54,165 nt of DNA from Burkholderiales bacterium (GTDB taxonomy: Bacteria; Pseudomonadota; Gammaproteobacteria; Burkholderiales; Burkholderiaceae_C), in the NCBI GenBank assembly GCA_026954015.1, contig JAIXLP010000027.1, positions 1 to 54,165 of the forward strand, read 5' to 3'. The translations under genes were made by a program, and so were the position numbers. Position 1 is the first letter of the stretch; every line of letters starts with the position of its first letter. This document shows, piece after piece, positions 9,901 to 16,837 of the stretch. A model generated the notes under the pieces. That model searched no databases. It had not been told where the DNA came from and saw only the letters and a list, made by a program, of their open reading frames with translations.

Positions 9901-10490
9901 CCCGGCGTGCGCTTGGCGGTGATGAAGTCGAGCACGTCCGGGTGGTCGATGCGCAGCACGCCCATCTGCGCGCCACGGCGCGCGCCCGCGCTCTCCACCG
10001 TGGAGCAGGACTGGTCGAACACGTTGATGTAGCTGCACGGGCCCGAGGCCATGGAGTGCGTGCCCAGGACCCGCGCGCCACGCGGGCGGATGCGCGAAAA
10101 ATCGTAGCCCACGCCGCCGCCGCGGCGCATGGTCTCGGCGGCTTCGCGCAGCGCCTCGTAGATGCCCGGATAGCCCTCGTCGTCCACGCCCTGGATGCAG
10201 TCGCCCACGGGCTGCACGAAGCAGTTGATGAGCGTCGCCTGGATGTCGGTGCCCGCCGCGCTCATGATGCGGCCGGCACCGATCGCGCCCGCGTGCAGAT
10301 TTTCGAGGAAGCGCGCCTGCAGGGTCTCGCGCGCCTCGGGTTTCTCCACCGAGGCCAGGGCCCGCGCCACGCGCGCGTACAGCGCGTCCACGGTCTGCTC
10401 GCCGTCCTTGAAATACTTTTCCCGCAGCACGTCCAGGCTGATAGTCTGGACGGACAGCCTGGGGGCGAGGTCAGTAGTTTCACGTTGCAT
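6927..10490 (-). CDS. nrdJ: Adenosylcobalamin-dependent (class II) ribonucleoside-diphosphate reductase, intein-containing precursor
   Basis: A 1187-residue precursor; removing the 380-residue intein leaves an 807-residue enzyme. Class II reductases make deoxyribonucleotides using adenosylcobalamin instead of oxygen and a separate radical subunit. Extein landmarks are [25 protein letters not shown], the [13 protein letters not shown] block, the active-site NPCGEQPLP split by the intein, and [15 protein letters not shown]. The C-terminal CWECGAHAV...CDYCTQCG tail is the zinc-finger-like, redox-active cysteine end typical of NrdJ. The ATG at 10490 begins [10 protein letters not shown]; longer in-frame extensions lack homology. 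No other ribonucleotide reductase gene is in the window. chaN diverges upstream. Confidence 0.93.
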   Translation of the reverse strand: MQRETTDLAPRLSVQTISLDVLREKYFKDGEQTVDALYARVARALASVEKPEARETLQARFLENLHAGAIGAGRIMSAAGTDIQATLINCFVQPVGDCIQGVDDEGYPGIYEALREAAETMRRGGGVGYDFSRIRPRGARVLGTHSMASGPCSYINVFDQSCSTVESAGARRGAQMGVLRIDHPDVLDFITAKRTPGRWNNFNVSVGVPDAFMQAVEQDGTWELVHKARPSAEAVAAGARQRADGQWVYKTLPARELWDTIMRSAYDFAEPGILFLDHINTDNNLRYTERIDATNPCVTADTWVLTEEGPAQVGDLVGKPFAAIVDGRAYRTESAGFYATGTKPVLRLRTREGHELRLTGNHRLRRVARKTRCTLATEWVEAAQLQAGDEVLLGNHRALGGWEGVGSEAEGYLLGLLVGDGTLKADKAVLSVWAPELRAVGSETAVPARSGGAAIMRAAETAAATLPHRADYQGFQKPIAGPGEARLASSALRDLAFGMGMAVGHKTITPQMERASSDFAIGLLRGLFDADGSVQGSQDQGVSLRLAQSDADALHRVQRMLLRLGVASTVHENRRLAAVRALPDGHGGWHDYATRAQHELIISGDNLAVFAERIGLADADKSARLHELLANYRRRLNRERFVATVESLRPDGEETVYDVTVADCHAFDANGLHAHNCGEQPLPSYGCCDLGPIILTRFVRHPFGFSGEAGFDFERFAQVVATQVRALDNVLDVTFWPLEQQRAEAAAKRRIGVGFTGMGNTLAMLGLRYDRQEGRDMAVRIAECMRDSAYRASIALAQEKGAFPKFDADGYLAKGTFASRLPADIQQGIRAHGIRNSHLLSIAPTGTVSLAFADNASNGIEPPFSWTYTRRKREGDGTMSEYVVEDYAWRLYKTLGGDVNQLPDYFVNALEMSAADHVAMMEAVQPYIDTAISKTVNIPADYPYDDFKHLYLQAWHSGLKGLATYRPNDILGAVLQVPAKEPTKAQEPPPAPADPMRTVIESRPKGELAAVAEKVEYWTQEGHKTLYLIVSFLPVQDGHGGTVDRAIEFFMPVGQSGESQQWITSSMRLLSLAARGGFLERALSDMRKVAWDRGPVRLGTYAKVDGTLVPLWHDSEVAALAYAVQSILARRAGTPRQQELPLEEAEAPRGLPPAMSGKKCWECGAHAVIRKDGCDYCTQCGALGSCG
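8463..9602 (-). mobile_element. Intein with LAGLIDADG homing endonuclease in NrdJ
   Basis: A 380-residue protein-splicing element replaces the junction between NP and CGEQPLP of the reductase. It starts with Cys1 ([14 protein letters not shown], block A). Block B is LTGNH at 62-66, the two LAGLIDADG motifs are [11 protein letters not shown] (115-125) and [12 protein letters not shown] (225-236), block F is [16 protein letters not shown], and it ends with His379-Asn380 (AHN). The +1 extein residue is Cys. All splicing residues and both endonuclease acidic residues are intact, so it looks active in splicing and possibly in homing. Boundaries are exact because the flanking RNR motif is invariant. 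In precursor numbering the intein covers residues 297-676. Confidence 0.95.
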
Positions 10491-10641
10491 GGCGAGGGTG
10501 CTCCAGATGAAAAATGCCGGGCGCACGGCAAACACTGTTTGTACACCGAACCGCACCGCGGCAGACTCCCATTCCTGTAGCATGCGTCCGGCGCACCCGC
10601 ACTCCCCGGCCGCCATCTGACTCCCTTCCCGCCGATACACC

Positions 10642-11493
10642 ATGTTGCAACCCGACGCCCGCCCGCCGCTGCAGCGCGCCGCGCGATGGGGGGCGGCGTT
10701 CGGCGTGTGCGTAGCGCTGCTCGGATGCGCCGCGCCACCGCCCACACCCGAGGACGCCGCCTGGCACGCACAGCTGCAACGCTGGCAGGGCACGCCGCTG
10801 CTCCTGCTTGGCGAGCAGCACGACGCCCCCACCCACCAGGCGTGGGAGCGCGACACCGTGCGGTGGCTCGCCACGCGCCAGCAACTGGCCGCGCTGGTCA
10901 TCGAAATGGCCGAGGCCGGCAACGGTACGCGCGGCCTGCCGCCCGACGCGAGCGCATCGCAGGTGCGCGAGGCGCTGCGCTGGAACGAGGCGGGCTGGCC
11001 CTGGGCGCACTACGGCCCGGTGGTGATGGCTGCCGTGCGCGCGGGCGCCCCCGTGCTCGGCGGCAACCTGCCGCGCGCACGCCAGCGCAACGCAATGAAC
11101 GATGCCGCGCTGGACGATCACCTGCCGCCCGAGGCGCTGGCGCGCCAGCGCGAGGCCGTGCGCGACGGCCACTGCGGGCTGCTGCCGCCGAGCCAGATCG
11201 CTCCCATGACCCGCGTGCAACTGGCGCGCGACGCGAGCCTCGCGGCCACCGCCCAGGCCGCGCTGCAACCGGGGCGCACCGTGGTGCTGGTCGCTGGCGC
11301 GGGCCACGTCGGGCGCCACGCCGCCGCGCCGACCTGGTTGCCGCAAAACATCTCCTATAAAGTGGCTGCAGCGCAGACTGGAAAAGCGCGAGCAGCTATC
11401 GATAACGAAGTGGATTACGTTCACCCCACACCCGCGATACCCGAGCGCGACTACTGCGCGCCGCTGCGCCAGCGCGCACCCGGGCCCGCGTGA
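10642..11493 (+). CDS. ChaN family lipoprotein
   Basis: A 283-residue lipoprotein with a basic N-terminus and lipobox ALLGCA (Cys about residue 30). The core motif [14 protein letters not shown] is the hallmark of the ChaN/DUF399 family, whose Campylobacter member binds heme and is linked to iron uptake. Other conserved parts are [11 protein letters not shown] and [17 protein letters not shown]. The segment from about residue 240 ([17 protein letters not shown]) is encoded by a dispersed repeat at 11368-11399 and looks like an in-frame insertion. The gene diverges from nrdJ over a 151-nt intergenic region in which no convincing operator was found. Confidence 0.8.
   Translation: MLQPDARPPLQRAARWGAAFGVCVALLGCAAPPPTPEDAAWHAQLQRWQGTPLLLLGEQHDAPTHQAWERDTVRWLATRQQLAALVIEMAEAGNGTRGLPPDASASQVREALRWNEAGWPWAHYGPVVMAAVRAGAPVLGGNLPRARQRNAMNDAALDDHLPPEALARQREAVRDGHCGLLPPSQIAPMTRVQLARDASLAATAQAALQPGRTVVLVAGAGHVGRHAAAPTWLPQNISYKVAAAQTGKARAAIDNEVDYVHPTPAIPERDYCAPLRQRAPGPA
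11368..11399 (+). repeat. Dispersed 32-nt core repeat, copy C (inside ChaN gene)
   Basis: GCAGCGC, 9 nt, AAGCGC, 3 nt, CAGCTAT. The same block layout and spacing occur at 14565, 25781 (opposite strand) and 35676 (opposite strand). The local sequence is visibly less GC-rich than the surrounding gene, and the reading frame stays open. Confidence 0.7.
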
Positions 11494-11543
11494 ACGGCGA
11501 TGCGTGACTACACTCGAAACACCCCGCTCCGAGACCGATCACC

Positions 11544-12503
11544 ATGCAGCGCCGTCCCCTCCTCGCCGTATTCGCCCTCTACCCGTTCGTGGGTGCGCGT
11601 GCGCAGGATTTCCCGCACAAGCCACTGCGCATCGTCGTGCCCAACGCGCCGGGCGGCGCGGCCGACATCACGGCCCGCACCGTGGCCGAGCACATGGCGC
11701 GCACGCTGGGCAAGCCGGTGGTGGTGGAAAACCGCCCCGGCGCGGGCGGCGTGGTTGCGGGGCGCGTGGTCGCGAGCGCCGCGCCCGACGGGTACACGCT
11801 GCTCCTGATCTCCAGCGGCAGCGCGGTGAGCCAGGTGCTGTTCAAGGAACTGCCCTACGACACGCTCAAGGCCTTCACGCCGGTGGCGCCGCTTGCCACA
11901 TTCGACCTCGTGATCGTCGCGAAGGAAGGCGGCGCATTCAAGACGCTGACCGATCTGGTGGCCTACGCACGCAGCCATCCGGGCAAGGTCAACCTGGGCA
12001 CGCCCAACATCGGCACCACGCAACATCTGGCGGCCGAGCTGTTCAAGAGCGCCGCGGGGCTGAACCTGCAGGTCGTGCCGTTTCGCGGCACGCCCGAGGT
12101 GGTGAACGCGATCCGCGGCGGGCAGATCGACGCGGGGCTGGACATCCTGAGCCCCATCCTGTCGCAGATCGAAGGGCACGCACTGCATCCGCTGGCCGTC
12201 ACCGGTGCGCGCCGCTCGCGCGTGCTGCCCGCGGTGCCCACGGCGCGCGAAGCGGGCATCGAAGGGCTGAATGCCGCGTCGTGGAACGGCGTGGCCGTGC
12301 CCGCGGGTACGCCCGCCGCAGTGGTGCAGCGCCTGAACGCGGCGGTCAACGCGGCACTGGCCGACGCGGACGTGCGCGCCAAGCTCCAAGCGCTCAACCT
12401 CGACCCCCACCCCGGAACGCCGCAGGAGGCGGCCACCATGCTCTCCGACGACATCACGCGCTGGGGCAAGGTGATCCAGGCGGCCGGTATCGCGCCGCAA
12501 TGA
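11544..12503 (+). CDS. Tripartite tricarboxylate transporter receptor (Bug/TctC family binding protein)
   Basis: A 319-residue periplasmic binding protein with a short signal peptide (cleavage near residue 20, before QDFPHKPLRIVVP). The landmarks PNAPGGAADITAR, VVENRPGAGG and APDGYTLL are diagnostic of the Bug family. Bug proteins are greatly expanded in Burkholderiales and capture carboxylates or other small acids; most are orphans without adjacent TctA/TctB, as here. It starts 50 nt after the ChaN gene. The ligand cannot be predicted. Confidence 0.92.
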   Translation: MQRRPLLAVFALYPFVGARAQDFPHKPLRIVVPNAPGGAADITARTVAEHMARTLGKPVVVENRPGAGGVVAGRVVASAAPDGYTLLLISSGSAVSQVLFKELPYDTLKAFTPVAPLATFDLVIVAKEGGAFKTLTDLVAYARSHPGKVNLGTPNIGTTQHLAAELFKSAAGLNLQVVPFRGTPEVVNAIRGGQIDAGLDILSPILSQIEGHALHPLAVTGARRSRVLPAVPTAREAGIEGLNAASWNGVAVPAGTPAAVVQRLNAAVNAALADADVRAKLQALNLDPHPGTPQEAATMLSDDITRWGKVIQAAGIAPQ

Positions 12504-12536
12504 CGGCGCCCGCGCACTGCATCCGCCGTCAGCAGC

Positions 12537-12863
12537 TCACCAGGTGACTTCGCGCCCGCTGGCGGCGCTGGTCTCCAGCATCTCAATGAACGGCGCCACG
12601 CGCTGGCGCAGCCAGACGCGCTCGCTCGGGTCGTCTTCGCGCTGCGCGCCCTGCGGCGCGGGGTCCGCCGGCGGGGCAGGCGGCTCGCCCGCCTCTTCCT
12701 CGGCCACCGCGGCGCGCAACGCCGCCACCGCCGCCGGGATCTGTTCAACGGTGATGATGCCGTGGGGCGCGACTTCCTTGCCCAGGATCTTCAGCACGCG
12801 CTCACCCACGGGTTCAAGCATGATGAGATCGGCGGTGGCGCGGGATTTGAATTTGAACAACAT
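12537..12863 (-). CDS. DUF1840 domain-containing protein
   Basis: A 108-residue cytoplasmic protein beginning MLFKFKSRATADLIML with a GKE.APHGIITVEQIP segment, an acidic/proline-rich linker (residues 52-75) and a hydrophobic C-terminus with VAPFIEML. This is the layout of the DUF1840 family, common in Burkholderiales and of unknown function. The ATG at 12863 is chosen because homologues start MLFKF. It converges on the Bug gene and diverges from the small protein at 12949. Confidence 0.85.
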   Translation of the reverse strand: MLFKFKSRATADLIMLEPVGERVLKILGKEVAPHGIITVEQIPAAVAALRAAVAEEEAGEPPAPPADPAPQGAQREDDPSERVWLRQRVAPFIEMLETSAASGREVTW

Positions 12864-12948
12864 CGGGTACTCCGGAATCAGTGACGGTCTGCGCAACTAT
12901 GGCCTAATAGAGGGCTTTCAGCCACCCGTTTCGTCACAGGATAACGCC

Positions 12949-13119
12949 ATGGGCAACAAAATCGTCACCGAAGCCGATCGCAAACGCGCCCCCCGTCCCA
13001 CTCCCATGCCCGGCATGCCCGGCCCCCGCACGGCCCGTGGCCAGCGCGTGAGCCTGGACCGCGGCGCGCACACGCGCTTCAAGAAGAATCCCGGCAAGCG
13101 CACGCACGCCGGCGGCTGA
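12949..13119 (+). CDS. Small basic proline-rich protein, function unknown
   Basis: A 56-residue protein starting MGNKIVTEADRKRAPRP, rich in Pro, Arg, Lys and Gly, with no hydrophobic segment. The ATG follows an 85-nt region shared divergently with the DUF1840 gene, and the frame stays open to a stop 1 nt before the end of tag on the other strand. Composition suggests a nucleic-acid-binding or disordered protein. I do not recognise a family, and coding status rests on position, the ATG and lack of a competing ORF. Confidence 0.5.
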   Translation: MGNKIVTEADRKRAPRPTPMPGMPGPRTARGQRVSLDRGAHTRFKKNPGKRTHAGG

Positions 13120-13764
13120 TCAGGGCCGCTCGAACGCGGCGCGCGCCGTCTCCACACGCGCGCGTGTGGCGCAGCCGGGGAAGTGGTCGTTCACCAGACC
13201 CATGGACTGCATGAAGGCGTGCATCGTCGTCGGCCCGACAAAGCGGAAACCGCGCCGCTTGAGGTCGCGCGAGAGCGCGGTCGAGGCAGGCGTCGCGGTC
13301 GTCGCGCGCAGCGCCTGCGCGGTGATGCGACGCGGGCGCCCGTGCTGCGCCTGCGCCTCGTAGCTCCAGACGTAGTGCGCGAACGAGCCGAATTCGCGCC
13401 GCAGCGCGAGCACCTGGCGCGCATTGTTGATCGCCGACTCGATCTTGCCGCGGTGGCGCACGATGCCGGCGTTGGCCAGCAGCGCGCGCACCTCGGCATC
13501 GCCAAAGCGCGCCAGCTCCTCGGCGTCGAAGCGCGCCATCGCGGCGCGGAACGCCTCGCGCTTGTTCAGGATCGTGAGCCAGCTCAGGCCCGCCTGAAAC
13601 CCTTCGAGGCACAGCTTCTCGAACAGCCGGCGGTCGTCGGCCACGGGAAAGCCCCATTCGTGATCGTGGTAGTCGCGGTAGGCGGGCGTCGCGCGGCACC
13701 AGGCGCAGCGTGCATGGTGGTTTTCGTCGTGGAACAAGCCGTCGGTTTGCGGGGTCTCAGCCAT
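13120..13764 (-). CDS. tag: DNA-3-methyladenine glycosylase I
   Basis: A 214-residue base-excision repair enzyme that removes 3-methyladenine from alkylated DNA. It contains CAWC (C20), HDHEWGFPV, the helix-hairpin-helix-like stretch RHRGKIESAINNARQVL and FVGPTTMHAFMQ. The family zinc site is seen as C20, His33 or His35, and H194/C198 in DHFPGC. Length and motifs match E. coli Tag (187 residues) with a short N-terminal extension. It converges directly on the 56-residue gene. Confidence 0.93.
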   Translation of the reverse strand: MAETPQTDGLFHDENHHARCAWCRATPAYRDYHDHEWGFPVADDRRLFEKLCLEGFQAGLSWLTILNKREAFRAAMARFDAEELARFGDAEVRALLANAGIVRHRGKIESAINNARQVLALRREFGSFAHYVWSYEAQAQHGRPRRITAQALRATTATPASTALSRDLKRRGFRFVGPTTMHAFMQSMGLVNDHFPGCATRARVETARAAFERP

Positions 13765-13793
13765 GGCACGATTGTGCCTTTCACCCCCACGTC

Positions 13794-14894
13794 ATGAAGC
13801 GCCTTCTGCTATTCGGGGCCGCCTTGGTCGCGGGCGCATTGCTCGCGGGCTGCGCCGGCACCGGCTACTACTGGCAGTCGCTGCGCGGGCACCTCGCGCT
13901 TCTGAACGCGGCGCGCCCGCTGCCGCAGTGGATCGCCGACCCGGCTACGCCCGAGCCGCTGCGCGAGCGCCTGCAACTGGCCGAGCGGGTGCGCGCGTTC
14001 GCGGTGCGCGAGCTCGCGCTGCCCGACAACGCAAGCTACCACCGCTATGCGCGCATCGACCGCAGGGCCGCCGTGTGGAACGTCGTCGCCGCGCCGCCGT
14101 ATGCGCTCACGCTGCACACCTGGTGTTTCCCCATCACCGGGTGCGTAGGCTACCGCGGCTACTTCGACGAGGCCGACGCCCGTGCCGAGGCGGCGCGCCT
14201 GGCCGCGACCGGCCTGGAGGTGAGCGTCTATGGTGTGCCCGCGTACTCGACGCTGGGCTACAGCAACTGGCTGGGCGGCGATCCGCTGCTCTCGACCTGG
14301 GTCGCGTGGCCCGAGGGAGACTTCGTGCGCCTCATGCTGCACGAGCTGGCGCACCAGAAGGTGTACGCCAGCGGAGACACGCGTTTCAACGAGAGCTACG
14401 CGACCGCCGTCGAGCGCCTGGGCACCACGCGCTGGCTCGCGGAACACGCAAGCGCCGCCGCGCGCGCCGCGTTCCAGGCCAGCGAACAGCGCCGCGAGGA
14501 GTGGCGTGCGCTGACCCGTGCCACGCGCGAGCGTCTGACCGAGATTTACGCATCAAATCAACCACCAGCGCCCGATACACAAGCGCTGGCAGCTATGAAA
14601 TTCGATGCCATGGACGCCTTCAGAAGCCGCTACGCGCAATTGCGTGCCCGGTGGATGGAGCACGAGATTCCCGCAGCACAGCTCGCGCCGCTGGACCGCT
14701 GGGTGCGCGAAGCCAACAACGCGAGTTTTGCCGCGCAAGGCGCCTACGACGACCTCGTGCCCAACTTCGTCGCGCTGTTCGCCCGCGAGGGGGCCGACTG
14801 GACGCGCTTTCACGCAGCGGTCGCACGGCTTGCGGCCTTGCCGTCCGCGCAGCGGCAGGCCGAACTCGACGCTATGCGCGCAGCTCCGCAATGA
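13794..14894 (+). CDS. Lipoprotein aminopeptidase (PF10023-type zinc peptidase)
   Basis: A 366-residue lipoprotein with signal peptide and lipobox LLAGC (Cys about 18). The zinc motif is HELAH, in RLMLHELAHQKVY, followed by FNESYATAVE supplying the downstream glutamate. The front half contains WNVVAAP, TWCFPITGCVGYRGYF and YGVPAYSTLGYSNWLGGDPLLST, typical of this predicted aminopeptidase family of Proteobacteria. Residues about 252-270 (NQPPAPDTQALAAMKF) are encoded by a dispersed repeat and look inserted in frame. The last 23 nt overlap the convergent acyl-CoA-binding protein gene. Confidence 0.85.
   Translation: MKRLLLFGAALVAGALLAGCAGTGYYWQSLRGHLALLNAARPLPQWIADPATPEPLRERLQLAERVRAFAVRELALPDNASYHRYARIDRRAAVWNVVAAPPYALTLHTWCFPITGCVGYRGYFDEADARAEAARLAATGLEVSVYGVPAYSTLGYSNWLGGDPLLSTWVAWPEGDFVRLMLHELAHQKVYASGDTRFNESYATAVERLGTTRWLAEHASAAARAAFQASEQRREEWRALTRATRERLTEIYASNQPPAPDTQALAAMKFDAMDAFRSRYAQLRARWMEHEIPAAQLAPLDRWVREANNASFAAQGAYDDLVPNFVALFAREGADWTRFHAAVARLAALPSAQRQAELDAMRAAPQ
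14565..14596 (+). repeat. Dispersed 32-nt core repeat, copy B (inside aminopeptidase gene)
   Basis: CCAGCGC, 9 nt, AAGCGC, 3 nt, CAGCTAT followed by GAAAT. The 5' flank CATCAAATCAACC resembles the flank of the copy at 25781. It adds about 15-20 codons without breaking the frame. Confidence 0.75.
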
Positions 14895-15129
14895 GGTCGA
14901 TGTACTGCTGTTTGGCCACGTCGGGGGCCGTCCCCTTGAGCTTGTTCCAGGCATCCCATTTGGCGCGCGCGACGAAATCGGTGAGGCTGGGCTTGCTTTC
15001 GCCGTTGTCGCCCTGCGTCGCCTGCTTGTAGAGCGCGTAGATCCTGAGCAGCGTGGCGTTGTCGGGACGTTCGCTCAGCGTCTTGGAGTTCGCGACGGTG
15101 GCTTCAAACAATGCATTCAGATCGGACAT
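14872..15129 (-). CDS. Acyl-CoA-binding protein
   Basis: An 85-residue ACBP. The four-helix family is recognised by YALYKQATQGDNG, the conserved WDAWNKLKG segment and a final AKQQYIDLIAEL helix. ACBP binds long-chain acyl-CoA esters with high affinity; Tyr and Lys residues of YKQAT and KWDAW contact CoA. The ATG at 15129 follows AGGAG by 7 nt. The size is typical (86-90 residues). The 3' end overlaps the convergent aminopeptidase gene by 23 nt. Confidence 0.92.
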   Translation of the reverse strand: MSDLNALFEATVANSKTLSERPDNATLLRIYALYKQATQGDNGESKPSLTDFVARAKWDAWNKLKGTAPDVAKQQYIDLIAELRA

Positions 15130-15166
15130 GGCCAACTCCTGAGGGTAGTCATCATGGCCGCGCATC

Positions 15167-15483
15167 TTACGTGGGGAACACGCCCTGCAGCGCAGACCCC
15201 ACCTTGACGATCTGCAGGCTCACCGTCGGCAGGAAATACCCCCGCAGCGCCGCGTTCTGGTGGAACGCGGCAAACGGCAGCGGCATGTCGCACAAGCTCG
15301 CCATCATCCCGCCGTGCAGATTGCCCATGGGATTCACATGGCGCTGCTCCACGCGCAGGCCGGGCATTGCCTGCGCGCCGCTGCCGCGGCGGTACATCGG
15401 GCCGTTCGCCGCCATGAACGGGGGCCGCCCATCTCGAAGCGCGTATGGCCCGCAGGCACCGGTGCGGCGCCGGCTGCGCCCAC
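15167..15483 (-). pseudogene. Broken hotdog (PaaI-like) thioesterase
   Basis: The frame from the GTG at 15483 reads GHTRFEMGGP, the usual N-terminus of this thioesterase family. It then runs out of frame at a run of five C (15420-15424 as G on the plus strand). Adding one C restores the frame, which continues MAANGPMYRR, GLRVEQRHVNPMGNLHGGMMASLCDM and FLPTVSLQI, a clear hotdog core with the catalytic HGG-D segment. It ends only 13 residues after LQI, so roughly the last 40-50 residues of the usual 140-150 are missing. Both a frameshift and a C-terminal deletion point to decay. It lies 2 nt after the transglutaminase-like gene. A sequencing error could explain the frameshift but not the short end. 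Confidence 0.65.
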
Positions 15484-15485
15484 AC

Positions 15486-16157
15486 TCAAGCGCGCGTCTC
15501 CTGGTGCACCTCGGCCTGGAAGTCCGCCGACGCCATTTCGAGCCAGCGCGGGTACAGGCGCTCGAAGTCCGCGCGCAACTGCGCGAGCGGCAGATCGTCG
15601 AAGCTGCCGCGCTGGTTCAGGTATTCCATATGGCGGTGGCCCGCGCGGTCGAACGCGTGGTAGATCGAGTCGTGCACGCCATCGAATTCCAGCGGCAGCA
15701 GGCCGAAGCGCTCGCACAGCTCGATATTGAACGCGGGCGTGGCCTTGCGCCAGGCGCCGTCCAGCCACAGTTCGGTGTAGCCGTGCCAGTAGAAGGTGTC
15801 AGTCTGCATCGTGCGGCGCATGCGCTCGGTGGAAAGGTGGTTGCGTACGTCGGCAAAACCCAGGCGCGCCGCAATGCCCGAGGCGCGCGCCACGGCCGCC
15901 AGCAGCACCGCCTTGGGCACGCACCAGCCGTAGCCGTGCGCCAGCACGGTGCTGGCGCGCAGGCCCTCAAGGCTCAGGTCGATGCGGTAGGGGTCGTAGC
16001 GGAAGCCGTCGCGCACCGCGAGGTACAGCGCCACGGCGCGCTCGCGCTCGCCGCCGCCCCGCGCATGCTCGCGCGCGAACGCGGCGACGGCCGGGTGGTC
16101 GCTGTCGATCGCGGCGGTGGGTTGCAGATGTTCGGGGCGGGGGGTGTCGTGCTGCAT
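15486..16157 (-). CDS. Transglutaminase-like cysteine protease-fold protein
   Basis: A 223-residue protein with the transglutaminase-core motif GYGWCVPKAVLL (Cys79) and a catalytic His in FYWHGYTELW (His125), followed by WRKATPAFN, where the third catalytic residue is expected. Bacterial members act as proteases, amidases or have unknown substrates. No signal peptide is seen, so it is probably cytoplasmic. It is followed at 2 nt by the decayed thioesterase and diverges from the copper locus. Confidence 0.85.
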   Translation of the reverse strand: MQHDTPRPEHLQPTAAIDSDHPAVAAFAREHARGGGERERAVALYLAVRDGFRYDPYRIDLSLEGLRASTVLAHGYGWCVPKAVLLAAVARASGIAARLGFADVRNHLSTERMRRTMQTDTFYWHGYTELWLDGAWRKATPAFNIELCERFGLLPLEFDGVHDSIYHAFDRAGHRHMEYLNQRGSFDDLPLAQLRADFERLYPRWLEMASADFQAEVHQETRA

Positions 16158-16290
16158 GCGCGCACCTTACTGCAAAGCGCGCATGGGCCGCGCATTTCCG
16201 CGACAATCACGCGCGGCATGGCTGGAAACGCGCGCACGTGCGCAGGCATCCAAATCGCATGCCAGCGGTGAACGACGGATCGGGGACACG

Positions 16291-16689
16291 TTGAGCGCAG
16301 GAAGGCAATTTCTCGGTGCAGCACGGCGGCGGTGGATCGCCGCCGTCTGTGCCGGTGCGTGGCTGCTGTATGCCATGGCCGCGGTGCTCGCGCCGCTGCC
16401 GGCGCTCGCCTCGCCCGACCTGCCGCCGTGGGCCACCGATATCTGCTCGCAAAGCCACGCTGCGCCGCAGGCCCCCGCCGCGCCGGACCAGCCCGCCTGC
16501 CCGCACGCGCTGTGCTGCCTGCTGGGCTGCGCCGCGCACCACGGCGCGTCCGCGGTGCCCTGCGCGCCCCTGCCACCCACCGTCGCAGCCACCGACACGC
16601 CCCGATTCGCGCGGGCCGACCCGGCGCGTCTGCCGGGCACCCAGCCCGCCCTGCTGCCGCGCCCGCGCGGGCCGCCCGCCGCCGCCTGA
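16291..16689 (+). CDS. DUF2946-like membrane-anchored protein
   Basis: About 132 residues from a TTG start at 16291 (GGGGA about 5 nt upstream). One hydrophobic segment, WIAAVCAGAWLLYAMAAVL, is followed by a periplasmic region with HALCCLLGCAAHH, a Cys/His-rich cluster, then a Pro-rich tail. This matches DUF2946 proteins, which often precede TonB receptors and copper genes. Cys/His pairs suggest metal binding (inference). It heads a run with a TonB receptor, ycnI and copCD. The start is uncertain because the frame is open back to 16117. Confidence 0.65.
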   Translation: MSAGRQFLGAARRRWIAAVCAGAWLLYAMAAVLAPLPALASPDLPPWATDICSQSHAAPQAPAAPDQPACPHALCCLLGCAAHHGASAVPCAPLPPTVAATDTPRFARADPARLPGTQPALLPRPRGPPAAA

Positions 16690-16692
16690 CCC

Positions 16693-16709
16693 GCGAAGCC
16701 ACGCTTCGC
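16693..16709. repeat. Short hairpin downstream of the DUF2946 gene
   Basis: GCGAAGC and GCTTCGC form a 7-bp stem with a 3-nt loop, just after the stop codon and about 130 nt before the TonB receptor start. No T-tract is present; it may separate or stabilise the two messages. Confidence 0.3.
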
Positions 16710-16837
16710 CACGCACGCCACCGCTATCGTGCCGCGCATTGCCGCTGCGCGGGCACAGCGGCGCGCTTCATACGTTTTCATGCCACGGGCGCACGCGCGA
16801 TCGCATCGACGCGCCCGGGCTGCTCAAGGAATTCTCA

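Noticed and set aside
6993..10580. An open frame of about 1195 codons on the plus strand opposite nrdJ
   Set aside because: It is an antisense frame kept open by GC-rich third positions. It lacks domain motifs and is fully opposite a gene with unmistakable family signatures, including across the intein.
10491..10641. Cobalamin riboswitch or NrdR boxes upstream of nrdJ
   Set aside because: The 151-nt intergenic region is too short for a typical B12 riboswitch and lacks its conserved core. The CACTGTTTGTACA stretch does not match an NrdR or LexA box well enough.
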